Shown here: one piece after another, positions 6,885 through 15,493 of the stretch
Numbering within the stretch: the stretch's first letter is position 1
Layout of the letters: every line of letters starts with the position of its first letter
Assembly: GCA_002344785.1 (NCBI GenBank)
Contig: DDUL01000035.1
Span: forward strand, 71,297-135,296
Direction: 5' to 3'
Length of the DNA stretch: 64,000 nt
Origin: Bdellovibrionaceae bacterium UBA2339
GTDB taxonomy: Bacteria; Bdellovibrionota; Bdellovibrionia; Bdellovibrionales; JAMPXM01
Translations under genes and position numbers: made by a program
Notes under the pieces: model-generated
The model's database searches: none
What the model was told of the DNA's origin: nothing
What the model saw: only the letters and a program-made list of their open reading frames with translations

Positions 6885-8513
6885 TTAGGCGAACTCACTC
6901 ACGACTTCGGCGACGAAGTCTTGAATCAGGTCGCGCTTCAACTCGCGGCTGCCAAGAAATGGATTCATCAGCGTCAAGCGAATGAGGACTAAGTCTTGCC
7001 CCTCCTTGCGGCCTGAAGAAAGACCATCCACCCAAGGTGTCAGCCAAGCTTTGAGATACGAGGCATAGGCCGAATCCTCATTCAGTGACAGCTTGGTCTT
7101 GGAAACAAAGAAGGGCGAGTCCGCCTGATTCATCCTCGAGTAAAATTTCAAGCTTCGCCGATTCAACTGCTCAAGATCATCGCCAACACGCCCAAGGCAA
7201 AAGCACAGCAGGTTCGTCTCAGCGCCCGGTGCAACTTGCGCGACGCCCGATTGAATCAAGGCTTGCTCGAGCTCGCGTCGCAGTCGGATTCCACGCGCCA
7301 AAATCCGACCATAGCCGCGCTGATTGAAACCGACGGCCTTCGCCGTCATCCAAGTCGCCGCCGCGCCTGTCGCCGATCGCGATCCTTCCAGCGTGAACAG
7401 TCCCTTGTCTTTCTGCTCGGAAAAATTCACGTAGGGCGCACCAAACGCCACGCGCGTGTAGTCGTTTTTCTCACGACATAAAAACACGCCGCTCGCATAG
7501 GGAACATATCCGAGTTTGTGCGGATCCAAGGTGACTGAGGTGGCGCGCTCAACCGCGCGAAGTGAAGCTTGCGCCTGTGGGCTCAAGTGCTCTTGCAACT
7601 CGTCCGCTGTTGCGTCGGGAACGAGAAGGCATCGAAAAAATGCGCCGTAAGCCGCATCGATGTGATGCCAGATCCGTCCCTGTAAGGAAGTCTTCGCTTC
7701 CAGGAGATCTGCAATGCGGTGAATGGGGTCGAGAAGCCCCATCTCCGTCGTTCCCAGCACACTCACCACGCCCATCACAAACAGTCCTTGCGCGTGCGCC
7801 TTCTGCAAGAGTTCGCCAAGGGCCTCGACATTCATATGCCCACTCTCATCCAGCGGCACCGTCCAGAGATGGCGAACGCCGAATACATACGCACCCTTCA
7901 CCCACGAGTAATGCTTGTGCGCCGGCACGATCAGCACGCACTGATCGAGCTGATGGCCCCGTGCTTCCGCATCCGCTCGGGCGCGAAACAACATTTCGTA
8001 GTTCGCAATCGTTCCACCACTGGTGAAGTGACCGTAGGCCTCGGGCCAACCCAACATGTTGGAAAGTTCAGCCAAGGCTTCGTTTTCAATTTGCACACCG
8101 ACAGGGGCCGACTCTGCAGAAATATTGTTGGGATTGTGGAGCAAAGTCAGCACGTGACCAAAGAGAGCCGGCAAACTGATTTCCGAAAACATATGCCCAA
8201 TATAGCGCGGCGAGAATTTCGGAATCTCAGCTTCAAAGCGTCGCGAGAGCTCAGTGAGCAAATCCTCGGTGTGTTGCTGTTGAGCTTGGAACTCGGCGAC
8301 TTGTTGATCTTGCTCCGAGATTGCGGCGCCGTCCTCTGGCCTTAAGCGCCTTCGCCACCCAAACATCGCCAGGAAGATCTGTTCGATTTGATATTGAACC
8401 CACTTTGCATTCTCGGCCTGGGGACCTAGAAAGAAGCTCTTCAGAGCAATCTCTTCGCTCTGACAAACTGTCGTGGGCCCGGTCGCGCGAGCTGAAGCTT
8501 TCTGATTTTCCAT
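6885..8513 (-). CDS. PLP-dependent group II decarboxylase-like enzyme
   Basis: 542 residues with the landmarks of group II PLP decarboxylases (glutamate, tyrosine or DOPA decarboxylase-like): HFTSGGTIANYEML (cofactor phosphate site), HIDAAYGAFF (Asp binding the pyridine nitrogen) and TLDPHKLGYV with the Schiff-base lysine near residue 332. The N-terminal ~60 residues are an extra charged segment. Probable role is decarboxylation of an amino acid or related compound in the cytoplasm; the substrate is uncertain. It converges with the barrel lipoprotein, leaving 19 bases between stops. Confidence 0.88.
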   Translation of the reverse strand: MENQKASARATGPTTVCQSEEIALKSFFLGPQAENAKWVQYQIEQIFLAMFGWRRRLRPEDGAAISEQDQQVAEFQAQQQHTEDLLTELSRRFEAEIPKFSPRYIGHMFSEISLPALFGHVLTLLHNPNNISAESAPVGVQIENEALAELSNMLGWPEAYGHFTSGGTIANYEMLFRARADAEARGHQLDQCVLIVPAHKHYSWVKGAYVFGVRHLWTVPLDESGHMNVEALGELLQKAHAQGLFVMGVVSVLGTTEMGLLDPIHRIADLLEAKTSLQGRIWHHIDAAYGAFFRCLLVPDATADELQEHLSPQAQASLRAVERATSVTLDPHKLGYVPYASGVFLCREKNDYTRVAFGAPYVNFSEQKDKGLFTLEGSRSATGAAATWMTAKAVGFNQRGYGRILARGIRLRRELEQALIQSGVAQVAPGAETNLLCFCLGRVGDDLEQLNRRSLKFYSRMNQADSPFFVSKTKLSLNEDSAYASYLKAWLTPWVDGLSSGRKEGQDLVLIRLTLMNPFLGSRELKRDLIQDFVAEVVSEFA

Positions 8514-8838
8514 AGCTTCAGAGAATCAGTGCCTCGGATCACTCACAATGCATTTTTGAAATTTCACCGAATGACACGACAGACACTTCGACCATGAGAC
8601 AAATTGTTGCGAGCCGTTCACCTTCACTCTCGCGATCCGACGAAGCATGGGAACATACGCCCCAACTCAACGGCGAGATTCATAGAGCTTGACGACAATC
8701 CGCACTTCACTACGGAGCCGTATCAAATTGAGATTCCGCAAGGTTGCGAATGCCGAGGCTTCGCCTCTTCATATGACCTTGAGGATTTGAAAACTGAAAT
8801 TAAAGACATTCCAAAGCTTTCGCTGTGACCGCTGAGCA

Positions 8839-8876
8839 AGTGTCTCGACTCGAGATGTGTCCAGTCTAGAGACACT
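8839..8876. repeat. 12-bp inverted repeat with a 2-base bulge
   Basis: AGTGTCTCGACT (8839-8850) pairs with AGTC (8863-8866) and GAGACACT (8869-8876), leaving TA as a bulge and a 12-base loop. There is no T-run after it, so it is not a standard terminator. It could be an operator or part of a small RNA. Confidence 0.45.
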
Positions 8877-8971
8877 CCATTCCAACGAAGATCGCGAAAC
8901 TCAATTAGCTTCGAGTTCAAGTCACTGAGCCTCGACACTGATCCAGCGATTCAATAATTCCTCCAACATTC

Positions 8972-9033
8972 CTTAACAGCGGATTGGGCTCGACTTAACC
9001 GTGCTGCATCTTAACTCAATTTTGAGTCTTAAC
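8972..9033 (+). promoter_or_regulatory. four direct CTTAAC repeats
   Basis: CTTAAC occurs at 8972, 8994, 9010 and 9028, all in the same orientation, with start-to-start steps of 22, 16 and 18 bases. The last two flank the palindrome at 9014-9027. This spacing resembles an array of half-sites for a cooperatively binding regulator. It lies about 100-165 bases before the Hpt start codon. Confidence 0.4.
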
Positions 9034-9135
9034 AAATTTCTCCCCACCTAACCTGAGAGTGATCAAGACAAAGGGGCCTCGGGCTTGATCATCAAAACAG
9101 ATCCGCGGCCGTGGCACGTGAGAGGGAGGAGCTGC

Positions 9136-9522
9136 ATGAATCTGCTCAATGAGATCGAACAAGCATTGCTGGTTCAAAACGTCGACACCCACAAGATCGG
9201 CGAACTTAAAGCGCTCGCCGAATCCCTGGGACGACATCAGTTCCTCAAAGAACTTCGTCAGACCTATATCTCCACCAATGAAAGCCTCATTCAACAGCTG
9301 CGTCCCGCTCTGCAAGCCGGCTCGCTCGACAAAATTCGTCAACTTCTACATCAACTGAAAGCTTCAGCCGGCAATCTCGGCCTGAGTCGTCTGCATCAGC
9401 TCTGCCTGATCGGCGAACTCTTCCTCCGCGTCGGCGGGCGGGACTGCAATGAGTTCCGCGTTCTGCTCAAGCACATCGAACTTGAATATGCCGCCACATT
9501 ACCCAAACTGCCGGAGGCCTAA
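9136..9522 (+). CDS. stand-alone Hpt (histidine phosphotransfer) protein
   Basis: 128 residues. ATG 9136 follows GGGAGGAG, a near-ideal ribosome-binding site. The motif LLHQLKASAGNLGLSRLHQL matches the Hpt signature (H-x-L-K-G/A-S/A-x-x-x-x-G), with phosphorylatable His72. The rest is helical, as expected for the four-helix bundle. It would pass phosphate between the hybrid kinase encoded two genes downstream and a response regulator, plausibly the next gene, whose ATG abuts this stop codon. Confidence 0.9.
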   Translation: MNLLNEIEQALLVQNVDTHKIGELKALAESLGRHQFLKELRQTYISTNESLIQQLRPALQAGSLDKIRQLLHQLKASAGNLGLSRLHQLCLIGELFLRVGGRDCNEFRVLLKHIELEYAATLPKLPEA

Positions 9523-10299
9523 ATGGACCAAAACGAAGTGCCCATGAAATCAGATCGGCCCGCAGATCAAGATCAGGAAATTTCAGAAAGAGGCATTGTC
9601 GCCATCGTCGATGACAACAAAACCGACGTCGCGATCGCAAGCCTGATGATCGAACGCCATGGACTGACCCCCATGCACTTCGACTTGTTCAGCGACCTCA
9701 CCAAGTTCATTCGCACGGCCCGCGACCAAGTGAAACTCATTCTCTTGGACGTCAATATGCCGGGCCTCAGCGGTGTCGATATTCTCAAGCGCCTCAAGCG
9801 CGATCCACAGTATCGCGAGATCCCCATCATGATGATGACGGGCGACTGCTCGGTGGACACCGTCAAAGTCACTATCACCAATGGCGCGGTCGACTACATC
9901 GTCAAACCTCTCGATCCCATGGTGTTTGACGGCAAACTCTCGCGGATCTTACAGGTCGACACTTCAGCCGCGCAAAAAGAGTGGGTCGAGTACCGCCTCA
10001 ATCAGAGCACCAACGGACGCGTCAGTCTGCAAATTCCAGGCACTCTCGTTTCAGTGGGCGAACTGACCATGACTGTGAAAAGCCCCATGTCCGCGCTCCC
10101 CGGATCCGTGTTCTCGTTGGACACGTCGCTGTTTAAAGACGTCAGCATCACTTCAGTGCCTTGTCGAATCGAAGCCTGCACGCCCGTCGATGACGAGTTC
10201 GTCATTAAGTGTTCCATCGTGGGCCTCTCAGAAGGAGATCTTCAGAAGATTCGCATCTTCTGCAAGAGCCTCTGGAAAACCAACTTGGCAACGGCCTAA
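9523..10299 (+). CDS. response regulator with REC domain and a non-DNA-binding C-terminal domain
   Basis: 258 residues. REC domain from about 24 to 145: VAIVDDNKTD supplies the acidic pair, LILLDVNMPGLSG contains phospho-acceptor Asp76, MMMTGD the conserved Thr, and YIVKPLDP the Lys-Pro. The C-terminal ~100 residues (from GRVSLQIPGTLVS) look beta-rich and may be PilZ-fold, but the c-di-GMP residues RxxxR and D/NxSxxG are not evident. No helix-turn-helix is seen, so output is probably protein interaction. The gene starts directly after the Hpt stop. Confidence 0.88.
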   Translation: MDQNEVPMKSDRPADQDQEISERGIVAIVDDNKTDVAIASLMIERHGLTPMHFDLFSDLTKFIRTARDQVKLILLDVNMPGLSGVDILKRLKRDPQYREIPIMMMTGDCSVDTVKVTITNGAVDYIVKPLDPMVFDGKLSRILQVDTSAAQKEWVEYRLNQSTNGRVSLQIPGTLVSVGELTMTVKSPMSALPGSVFSLDTSLFKDVSITSVPCRIEACTPVDDEFVIKCSIVGLSEGDLQKIRIFCKSLWKTNLATA

Positions 10300-10314
10300 C
10301 ACGCGAGGTGAGTG

Positions 10315-11712
10315 ATGAGTCTCAAAGCGAACTCAGACGAAAGCGTTGTGGCAAAATCCAACACCGCGCCCGCGACAACATCAGCGGCTCCCTCCCAAGA
10401 GCTCGAATTGCTCAAGTGCTTTGAAAAGCAGATCCGCAATCTTCCTGAATCCGAAAGAGTCGGAGCGCTTGAATGTCTGTTTGTGCTTCGCGAGCGAATG
10501 GAAGTGCTCGGGCGCAGTCATGCCGAACTCCAGGCCGCGCGCAAAATCGCTGAAACCGCTTCGATCGCCAAGTCGCGCTTTCTGGCCAACATGAGCCATG
10601 AGATCCGAACCCCCATCAACGGCATCATCGGCTTGGCCCGCATGATTGAAGACGAAGGCGGCCTGAGTGAAGGCCAACATAAGAACGTCGAGATGCTGCT
10701 CGACTCAGCTTCTTACCTTCACGGCCTCATCAACGACATTCTCGATCTCTCCAAGATCGAGGCCGGAAAATTGCGCATTGAAAGCTCCTACTTCTCGCTC
10801 GATGAACTCATTGAAATGGTCGTCAACAACGTCGGCTTCGCGGCCAAAAAGCGCAACATCGACTTGCGCTGCATTCGTCGACTCTCTTGCGATCGCATGT
10901 TGGTGGGCGACGCGCTTCGCATTCGCCAGGTGTTGGTCAACTTGCTCACCAACGCGATTAAGTTCACCCCCGTCGGTGGGACCATTCATCTTGAGGCCAC
11001 GGAGCGACACATTTCGCTCGACGAAGTCTCCATTCACTTCGAGGTGCGCGACTCCGGCATCGGCATGGACCAAGAAACTGTTCAACGTATCTTCATGCCC
11101 TTCGAACAGGCCGATCCATCCACGACAAGAAAGTTTGGCGGCACAGGCCTTGGTCTCGCCATCAGTCGCACACTCGTCGAGATGATGGGCGGAAAACTTG
11201 ATTGCGAAAGCCAAGCGGGCCTGGGCTCAACATTCTGGTTCGACTTGCGCCTGCCGCTCGGCCCCTCACAAGACGAACTTCTCTCCACCGACGCCAGCCA
11301 AGTGAAGACGGACGAGTTCACACGCTACGATGGTTTCCATGTGCTGCTCGTTGAAGACCATCCCGTCAATCAGATTGTCATGCGAGCAACTCTTGAAAAA
11401 TTCGGACTGAAGGTCGACCTTGCCCAAAACGGCATACAAGCCGTCGAAGCCGTAAAGAAACAGAACTATCACTTGGTCTTTATGGATTGTCAGATGCCCG
11501 AGCTCGACGGCATCGAAGCCACAAAGTTAATTCGCGATCTTCCCCATCCCAAAGCCGCCCGAGTGCCAATCGTCGCCCTGACAGCAAATGTCTTCAGCAG
11601 TGATGTGGAGAATTGCTTCAAGTCGGGAATGGACGGCTTCCTCGGCAAGCCGGTGGACATCAAGGCCCTGCAAGTGCAACTCGCAAAATGGCTACGCGCC
11701 GAGGCGGCATGA
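10315..11712 (+). CDS. soluble hybrid histidine kinase (HisKA-HATPase-REC)
   Basis: 465 residues, no membrane segment. I use ATG 10315, spaced after GAGGTG; GTG 10312 is an alternative. An N-terminal helical region of ~75 residues leads into HisKA with FLANMSHEIRTPINGI (His95), then HATPase_c boxes (NLLTNAIKFT, DSGIGMD, KFGGTGLGLAI), then a REC domain with LVFMDCQMPELDG (Asp391) and FLGKPVD. This is a complete kinase plus receiver lacking only an Hpt, which is encoded two genes upstream. With no sensor domain of its own, it may receive its signal through a partner. Confidence 0.93.
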   Translation: MSLKANSDESVVAKSNTAPATTSAAPSQELELLKCFEKQIRNLPESERVGALECLFVLRERMEVLGRSHAELQAARKIAETASIAKSRFLANMSHEIRTPINGIIGLARMIEDEGGLSEGQHKNVEMLLDSASYLHGLINDILDLSKIEAGKLRIESSYFSLDELIEMVVNNVGFAAKKRNIDLRCIRRLSCDRMLVGDALRIRQVLVNLLTNAIKFTPVGGTIHLEATERHISLDEVSIHFEVRDSGIGMDQETVQRIFMPFEQADPSTTRKFGGTGLGLAISRTLVEMMGGKLDCESQAGLGSTFWFDLRLPLGPSQDELLSTDASQVKTDEFTRYDGFHVLLVEDHPVNQIVMRATLEKFGLKVDLAQNGIQAVEAVKKQNYHLVFMDCQMPELDGIEATKLIRDLPHPKAARVPIVALTANVFSSDVENCFKSGMDGFLGKPVDIKALQVQLAKWLRAEAA

Positions 11713-11990
11713 ACGAAGTCGATCAGCTTCAACTTCCTCCCACGGACGATCCACGCTGGCGACGCCTGCTATTGGCCGACCAACCGCCGGCATTTCGCCA
11801 TCTCGTCTCTCAACTCATGTTCTCTCGTGTGCGTCTGATGCTGCAAGCCGATCCCAGCGAAGCTTCGATCGCCGCGGCAGCCGTCACCACTCGAGAATTT
11901 TTCCAACGCCAACAACATCGCGTTCAAGAAGACGTCCAAATGCTTCTGCAAGCGCTTGAGAGTCACGCCAACATGGAGACCGCGAGATGA
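11709..11990 (+). CDS. small protein of the phosphorelay operon, unknown function
   Basis: 93 residues. ATG 11709 overlaps the kinase stop (ATGA) and the gene's own end overlaps the next start (ATGA), so all three are probably translationally coupled. The product is helical and charged (RQQHRVQEDVQMLLQALESH at the end) without signal peptide or motif. Family not recognised. Its fixed place between the kinase and the 326-residue protein suggests it works with one of them. Confidence 0.75.
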   Translation: MNEVDQLQLPPTDDPRWRRLLLADQPPAFRHLVSQLMFSRVRLMLQADPSEASIAAAAVTTREFFQRQQHRVQEDVQMLLQALESHANMETAR

Positions 11991-12967
11991 CGAAGTTACT
12001 GACCCCTCCCCAAGTCAATGAGTTGATCGACCGCGGTGAAATTCTCTTCATTGCCGGATCCAGCGAAGCGATTTGGCAACTCAAACCGGGCAACTGGATT
12101 GCGGGATCAACCTCCTACTTCATGGGTTCCGAAAAAGGCTTGGTGTCGGACCAACTGCTGCATGTCTGCCAAATTCCCGCACCCAAGAACTTCCGCATTC
12201 AATCCTACAGCGTCGAAGAATTGCCGCGCATCCCCGCTCATTACTTTGGAAATGGGTATTCGCTCATTCTCATTCCCGGAATGTCCCAAGCGCATCTTGA
12301 GTTCGCCAAGAATGTCTTCAACTTTCCCGACTTGTTTGCGGGCAACCTCGTCGGTTGGATCACGGGCAATCGCCTCGAGGCCCCAGCGGACCAAGCCCCC
12401 TTCGTCATGGATGGTCGCACACTCGAGAGGTTCGACAACTCGGCCATACTGCTGCACGTGGATCTGCCCAACGAGCTGATCGCAAAAACCGAAATCGTGA
12501 ACATCTTCGAGCCCACATCCACATATCAAGTCGAGTTCCCTGAAACCTCATTCCGCATCGAAAGCTGTCGCATCAACGGTGAAGTGGTGAACTTCGCCGA
12601 CTTCTTGCGCGCCAACAAGATCGACACGCGTCTTCCCTTGATCGCCGACTTTTCCGGCGCGCACATCAATGTGAGCTTCAATCAATTGGCTGAAAGACAC
12701 GTCGATCTCTACGCGCCTGTTTTCCGAGGCGTGAAGTATCACTTTGCGAAGCCGGTTCCCGACTACGCGGCCGCCTTTGCCGAGCACACTCGGCAGGTTT
12801 CCCGTGACCCGGTGTTTTCTTGCAATTGCATCCTCAACTACGTGTACGCCGAACTTGAGGGAAAGAAGGTCGGACCTGTCGCCCCCATGACCTTCGGCGA
12901 AGTCGCCTACATTCTGCTGAACCAAACACTGGTCAACCTTGTCGTCGAGCCACGCCAAACTGGCTGA
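11987..12967 (+). CDS. conserved-looking protein of unknown function, last gene of phosphorelay operon
   Basis: 326 residues, soluble. It begins MTKLLTPPQVNELIDRGEIL and has a striking early motif, KPGNWIAGSTSYFMG (about residues 33-47). Near the C-terminus FSCNCILNYVYAELEG recalls the C-terminal segment of FIST sensory domains, but the match is weak. I believe a DUF of this type (GNW-I-GG/S-T-YFM) exists in other proteobacteria, possibly DUF6976, but cannot confirm it. It could be the missing sensor or a target of the kinase; the position (ATGA overlap with the previous gene) supports a joint role. Confidence 0.8.
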   Translation: MTKLLTPPQVNELIDRGEILFIAGSSEAIWQLKPGNWIAGSTSYFMGSEKGLVSDQLLHVCQIPAPKNFRIQSYSVEELPRIPAHYFGNGYSLILIPGMSQAHLEFAKNVFNFPDLFAGNLVGWITGNRLEAPADQAPFVMDGRTLERFDNSAILLHVDLPNELIAKTEIVNIFEPTSTYQVEFPETSFRIESCRINGEVVNFADFLRANKIDTRLPLIADFSGAHINVSFNQLAERHVDLYAPVFRGVKYHFAKPVPDYAAAFAEHTRQVSRDPVFSCNCILNYVYAELEGKKVGPVAPMTFGEVAYILLNQTLVNLVVEPRQTG

Positions 12968-13060
12968 ATTGAACAGAGACTGGACAAGGCCGCACGAATT
13001 CCCCATCCTGAGTGAGAACTCACGCGACTCGGACTGAGTCAGCTGAAGGGATACGTCGCT

Positions 13061-13939
13061 ATGGCCTCGGCCAACTTACTCGCGCTCATTGACGATATTG
13101 CCACGACACTGGACGACGTCGCCGTCATGACCAAAGTCGCCGCAAAAAAGACCGCGGGCGTTCTCGGCGACGACTTGGCCGTCAATGCGGAGCAAGTTTC
13201 CGGCGTCGCTGCGGACCGCGAATTGCCGATCGTCTGGGCCGTAGCCGTGGGATCCGCGATCAACAAAGTCATCCTCGTCCCCCTGGCCCTCGTCATCAGC
13301 ATTTTTCTAGCACCTCTGCTCGCACCGCTGCTGATCCTCGGCGGCGCCTTCTTGTGTTTCGAAGGCTTTGAGAAGGTTGTCGAAAAGCTCTTCAAGCGGC
13401 GCCAAGCCGCCGACTCTCAGCCCTCACACAGCTCTTCCGAAGCCTCCATGACCGCAAAAGAATTTGAGCAAGCCAAAGTCAAAGGCGCGATTCGTACCGA
13501 CTTCATCTTGTCCGCCGAAATCATCGTCATCTCGCTCGGCACAGTGACCAACCAACCGTGGACGAAACAACTCGCCGTCCTCTGTGGCATTTCCGCCGTG
13601 ATGACCATCGGCGTGTACGGACTTGTCGCCGGCATGGTGAAACTCGACGACCTCGGACTTTGGCTGCACAAGCGCGGATCCGCCGCTGCGCAAACTCTCG
13701 GTCGCGGCATTCTCCTCTTCGCCCCGCAACTCATGCGCTTTCTCGGAATCGCCGGAACTCTCGCCATGTTCTTGGTCGGTGGCGGCATCGTGTACGAACA
13801 AGTCCACCAACTCGTGAGTCAGGATCCAACGCTCGAGTCCCATGGCCCGATGTGGGTCAACTTCCTCGTAGGGGTCGCCGTCGGCGCCCTTTGTGTCGGC
13901 GGAGTCCACCTCGCTCGCCGCTTGACGAAGAAGTCCTGA
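13061..13939 (+). CDS. YedI/DUF808-family inner-membrane protein
   Basis: 292 residues. The start MASANLLALIDDIATTLDDV and the segment AVMTKVAAKKTAGVLGDDLA are diagnostic of the DUF808 (YedI) family. Several membrane segments follow (around residues 70-105, 155-190, 225-250 and 265-285) with a charged cytoplasmic loop at about 110-145. Function of the family is unknown. GAAGGGA precedes the ATG. It is probably its own transcription unit. Confidence 0.92.
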   Translation: MASANLLALIDDIATTLDDVAVMTKVAAKKTAGVLGDDLAVNAEQVSGVAADRELPIVWAVAVGSAINKVILVPLALVISIFLAPLLAPLLILGGAFLCFEGFEKVVEKLFKRRQAADSQPSHSSSEASMTAKEFEQAKVKGAIRTDFILSAEIIVISLGTVTNQPWTKQLAVLCGISAVMTIGVYGLVAGMVKLDDLGLWLHKRGSAAAQTLGRGILLFAPQLMRFLGIAGTLAMFLVGGGIVYEQVHQLVSQDPTLESHGPMWVNFLVGVAVGALCVGGVHLARRLTKKS

Positions 13940-13983
13940 CTCGCTCAGATCAATTGGATTTCTTAATGAATTACAGAGGCTTA

Positions 13984-14030
13984 GGCTCACTACCAGCCAA
14001 GTGAGCCAGCTGAAATTGTATACCAATTTC
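13984..14030. repeat. two adjacent inverted repeats
   Basis: GGCTCACT (13984-13991) pairs with AGTGAGCC (14000-14007) around 8 bases, and GAAATTG (14012-14018) with CAATTTC (14024-14030) around TATAC. The first could be a weak terminator of the DUF808 gene, though no T-run follows; the second looks more like an operator upstream of the PLD-like gene. Confidence 0.4.
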
Positions 14031-14180
14031 TGATACTGAATCATTTATCATTCACCATCGGCATATTAACTGTGGGCTTAGGTATTCGCTGTTTCCAAGC
14101 CTTCGCACTAAGCAGGTGCTCATTCGTGAACGACGGATCGCGCGCGAACCACAAAACTTCGACCCATGAGGTGAAAGCGC

Positions 14181-15473
14181 ATGAAACACTCACTCGTCAC
14201 TGCAAACATCAGTTCCAAGTTCAACTCGACACTCGGTGGCCTGACGAATCAGCTGCTGATGACGACTTCTCTTTTTCTCTCGAGCCTCGCGCTTTCGCAT
14301 TCGGCACAGGCGCGAATCGAAGTTCTCTTTCATCCCCACGATCCGACGCTGGAACAAATTGCGACTTGGATTCAAGAAGCGGATCAACAGATCGACATCG
14401 CCATGTACAACATGGATACCACGGACGGATCACCCGTCATTCGCGAATTGAAATCTCCCCAGACCCAAGCACGACTCCAAAGTGGCGAACTTCGCATCCG
14501 ACTCTTGTTCGAAGGCTACGCGACACCCGCTGAGAATGAAGTGAAGATGCAAGCCCTGGAAAATCTCGGGATCGACGTGCGTTTTCTCGGTCGATCCGTG
14601 AAGGTGCATCACAAGTTTGCCACGATCGATACGGGCACAAAGCGCGAACGTGTCATCTCAGGAAGCGCGAACTGGTCGTTGAGTTCGTATCGCAACTATC
14701 ACGAGAACATCGTGTTCTTCGAGGGCGAGGCCGAAGCCTCGGATCAGTTTCAAACTGAGTTCGAACGACTGTGGCAGCACGCCGAAGAATTCGGCGAAGC
14801 TCTCCAACATCCCGCCGTCGAAACCCAAGAGCGATCGCAGCGCGATCTCGACATTCACTTCAACACGCTTCAGCGCCTGCGCATCGACCGGCAAGCTCCG
14901 ACTCTGACCTCGCAGATCGTGCGCGCCATCGACGCCGCCGATCGGCAACTCGACATCGCAACGACGCGAATTCGCCTGCCTGAAGTCCTCGAGGCCCTCG
15001 CCCGTGCCGCCGATCGCGGTGTGAAAGTCCGCGCGGTGATCAATCAAGATGACTATCGCGATCTGCACAAACGCAAATCTTGGCTTGAGAGAGACAACAT
15101 CGAACTTCGCGTAAAGGCCTTCAACTTACAGCCCTCCGAATACCTCACGCATCAAATGCACAACAAGTTCATGATCGTGGATGGCCGAGATGTGCTGACG
15201 GGATCCTTCAACTGGTCCAAGTCCGCCGAGACCAATCACATTGAGAACCTGATCGAGCTACGAGGCCGCTCGGCCCAACAAGTGCTCTCGCGATTTCAAT
15301 CCGAGTTCGACGCCATCTGGGATCTGGGTCGCGACAAGCTCCCCAGTCTGCAAGCCCGCGTTCAACGCGCAAAATCTCGTGGCGAGAGCCTCGGATGTCT
15401 GTTTTCGCCCATCGCGATGACGGCTAAGGAGTATCGCGCAATTTATCGCCAAGCCAGTGAGTGCACGCCCTAA
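14181..15473 (+). CDS. exported phospholipase-D-like protein with two HKD motifs
   Basis: 430 residues. A long N-terminal segment ends in a signal peptide (LLMTTSLFLSSLALSHSAQA). Two HxKxxxxD motifs are intact: VHHKFATID followed by GSANWS (about residues 142-165) and MHNKFMIVD followed by GSFNWS (about 327-345). This arrangement marks the PLD superfamily, whose members hydrolyse phospholipids or nucleic acid phosphodiesters. Being exported and complete, it could attack prey or host lipid or DNA, but its substrate is not readable. GAGGTG precedes the ATG. Confidence 0.9.
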   Translation: MKHSLVTANISSKFNSTLGGLTNQLLMTTSLFLSSLALSHSAQARIEVLFHPHDPTLEQIATWIQEADQQIDIAMYNMDTTDGSPVIRELKSPQTQARLQSGELRIRLLFEGYATPAENEVKMQALENLGIDVRFLGRSVKVHHKFATIDTGTKRERVISGSANWSLSSYRNYHENIVFFEGEAEASDQFQTEFERLWQHAEEFGEALQHPAVETQERSQRDLDIHFNTLQRLRIDRQAPTLTSQIVRAIDAADRQLDIATTRIRLPEVLEALARAADRGVKVRAVINQDDYRDLHKRKSWLERDNIELRVKAFNLQPSEYLTHQMHNKFMIVDGRDVLTGSFNWSKSAETNHIENLIELRGRSAQQVLSRFQSEFDAIWDLGRDKLPSLQARVQRAKSRGESLGCLFSPIAMTAKEYRAIYRQASECTP

Positions 15474-15493
15474 CACCAAGCCGAAGCGCGGCC

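Larger units (their letters stand above)
8514..9135. other. long repeat-rich intergenic region upstream of the phosphorelay operon
   Basis: 622 bases between the divergent decarboxylase and the Hpt gene. It holds small hairpins near 8738-8767, a 12-bp bulged stem (8839-8876), four CTTAAC repeats (8972-9033), the palindrome ACTCAATTTTGAGT (9014-9027) and TGATCAAG/CTTGATCA arms (9060-9091). A plus-strand frame ending at 8828 gives protein-like sequence (HFTTEPYQIEIPQGCECRGF) but lacks a proper start, so it may be a gene remnant. Regulation of the operon from here is likely but unproven. Confidence 0.55.

Noticed and set aside
8604..8828. 74-codon frame in the phosphorelay upstream region
   Set aside because: The C-terminal half looks coding but the start is TTG without a site and the first 30 residues look random; mentioned only inside the intergenic entry.
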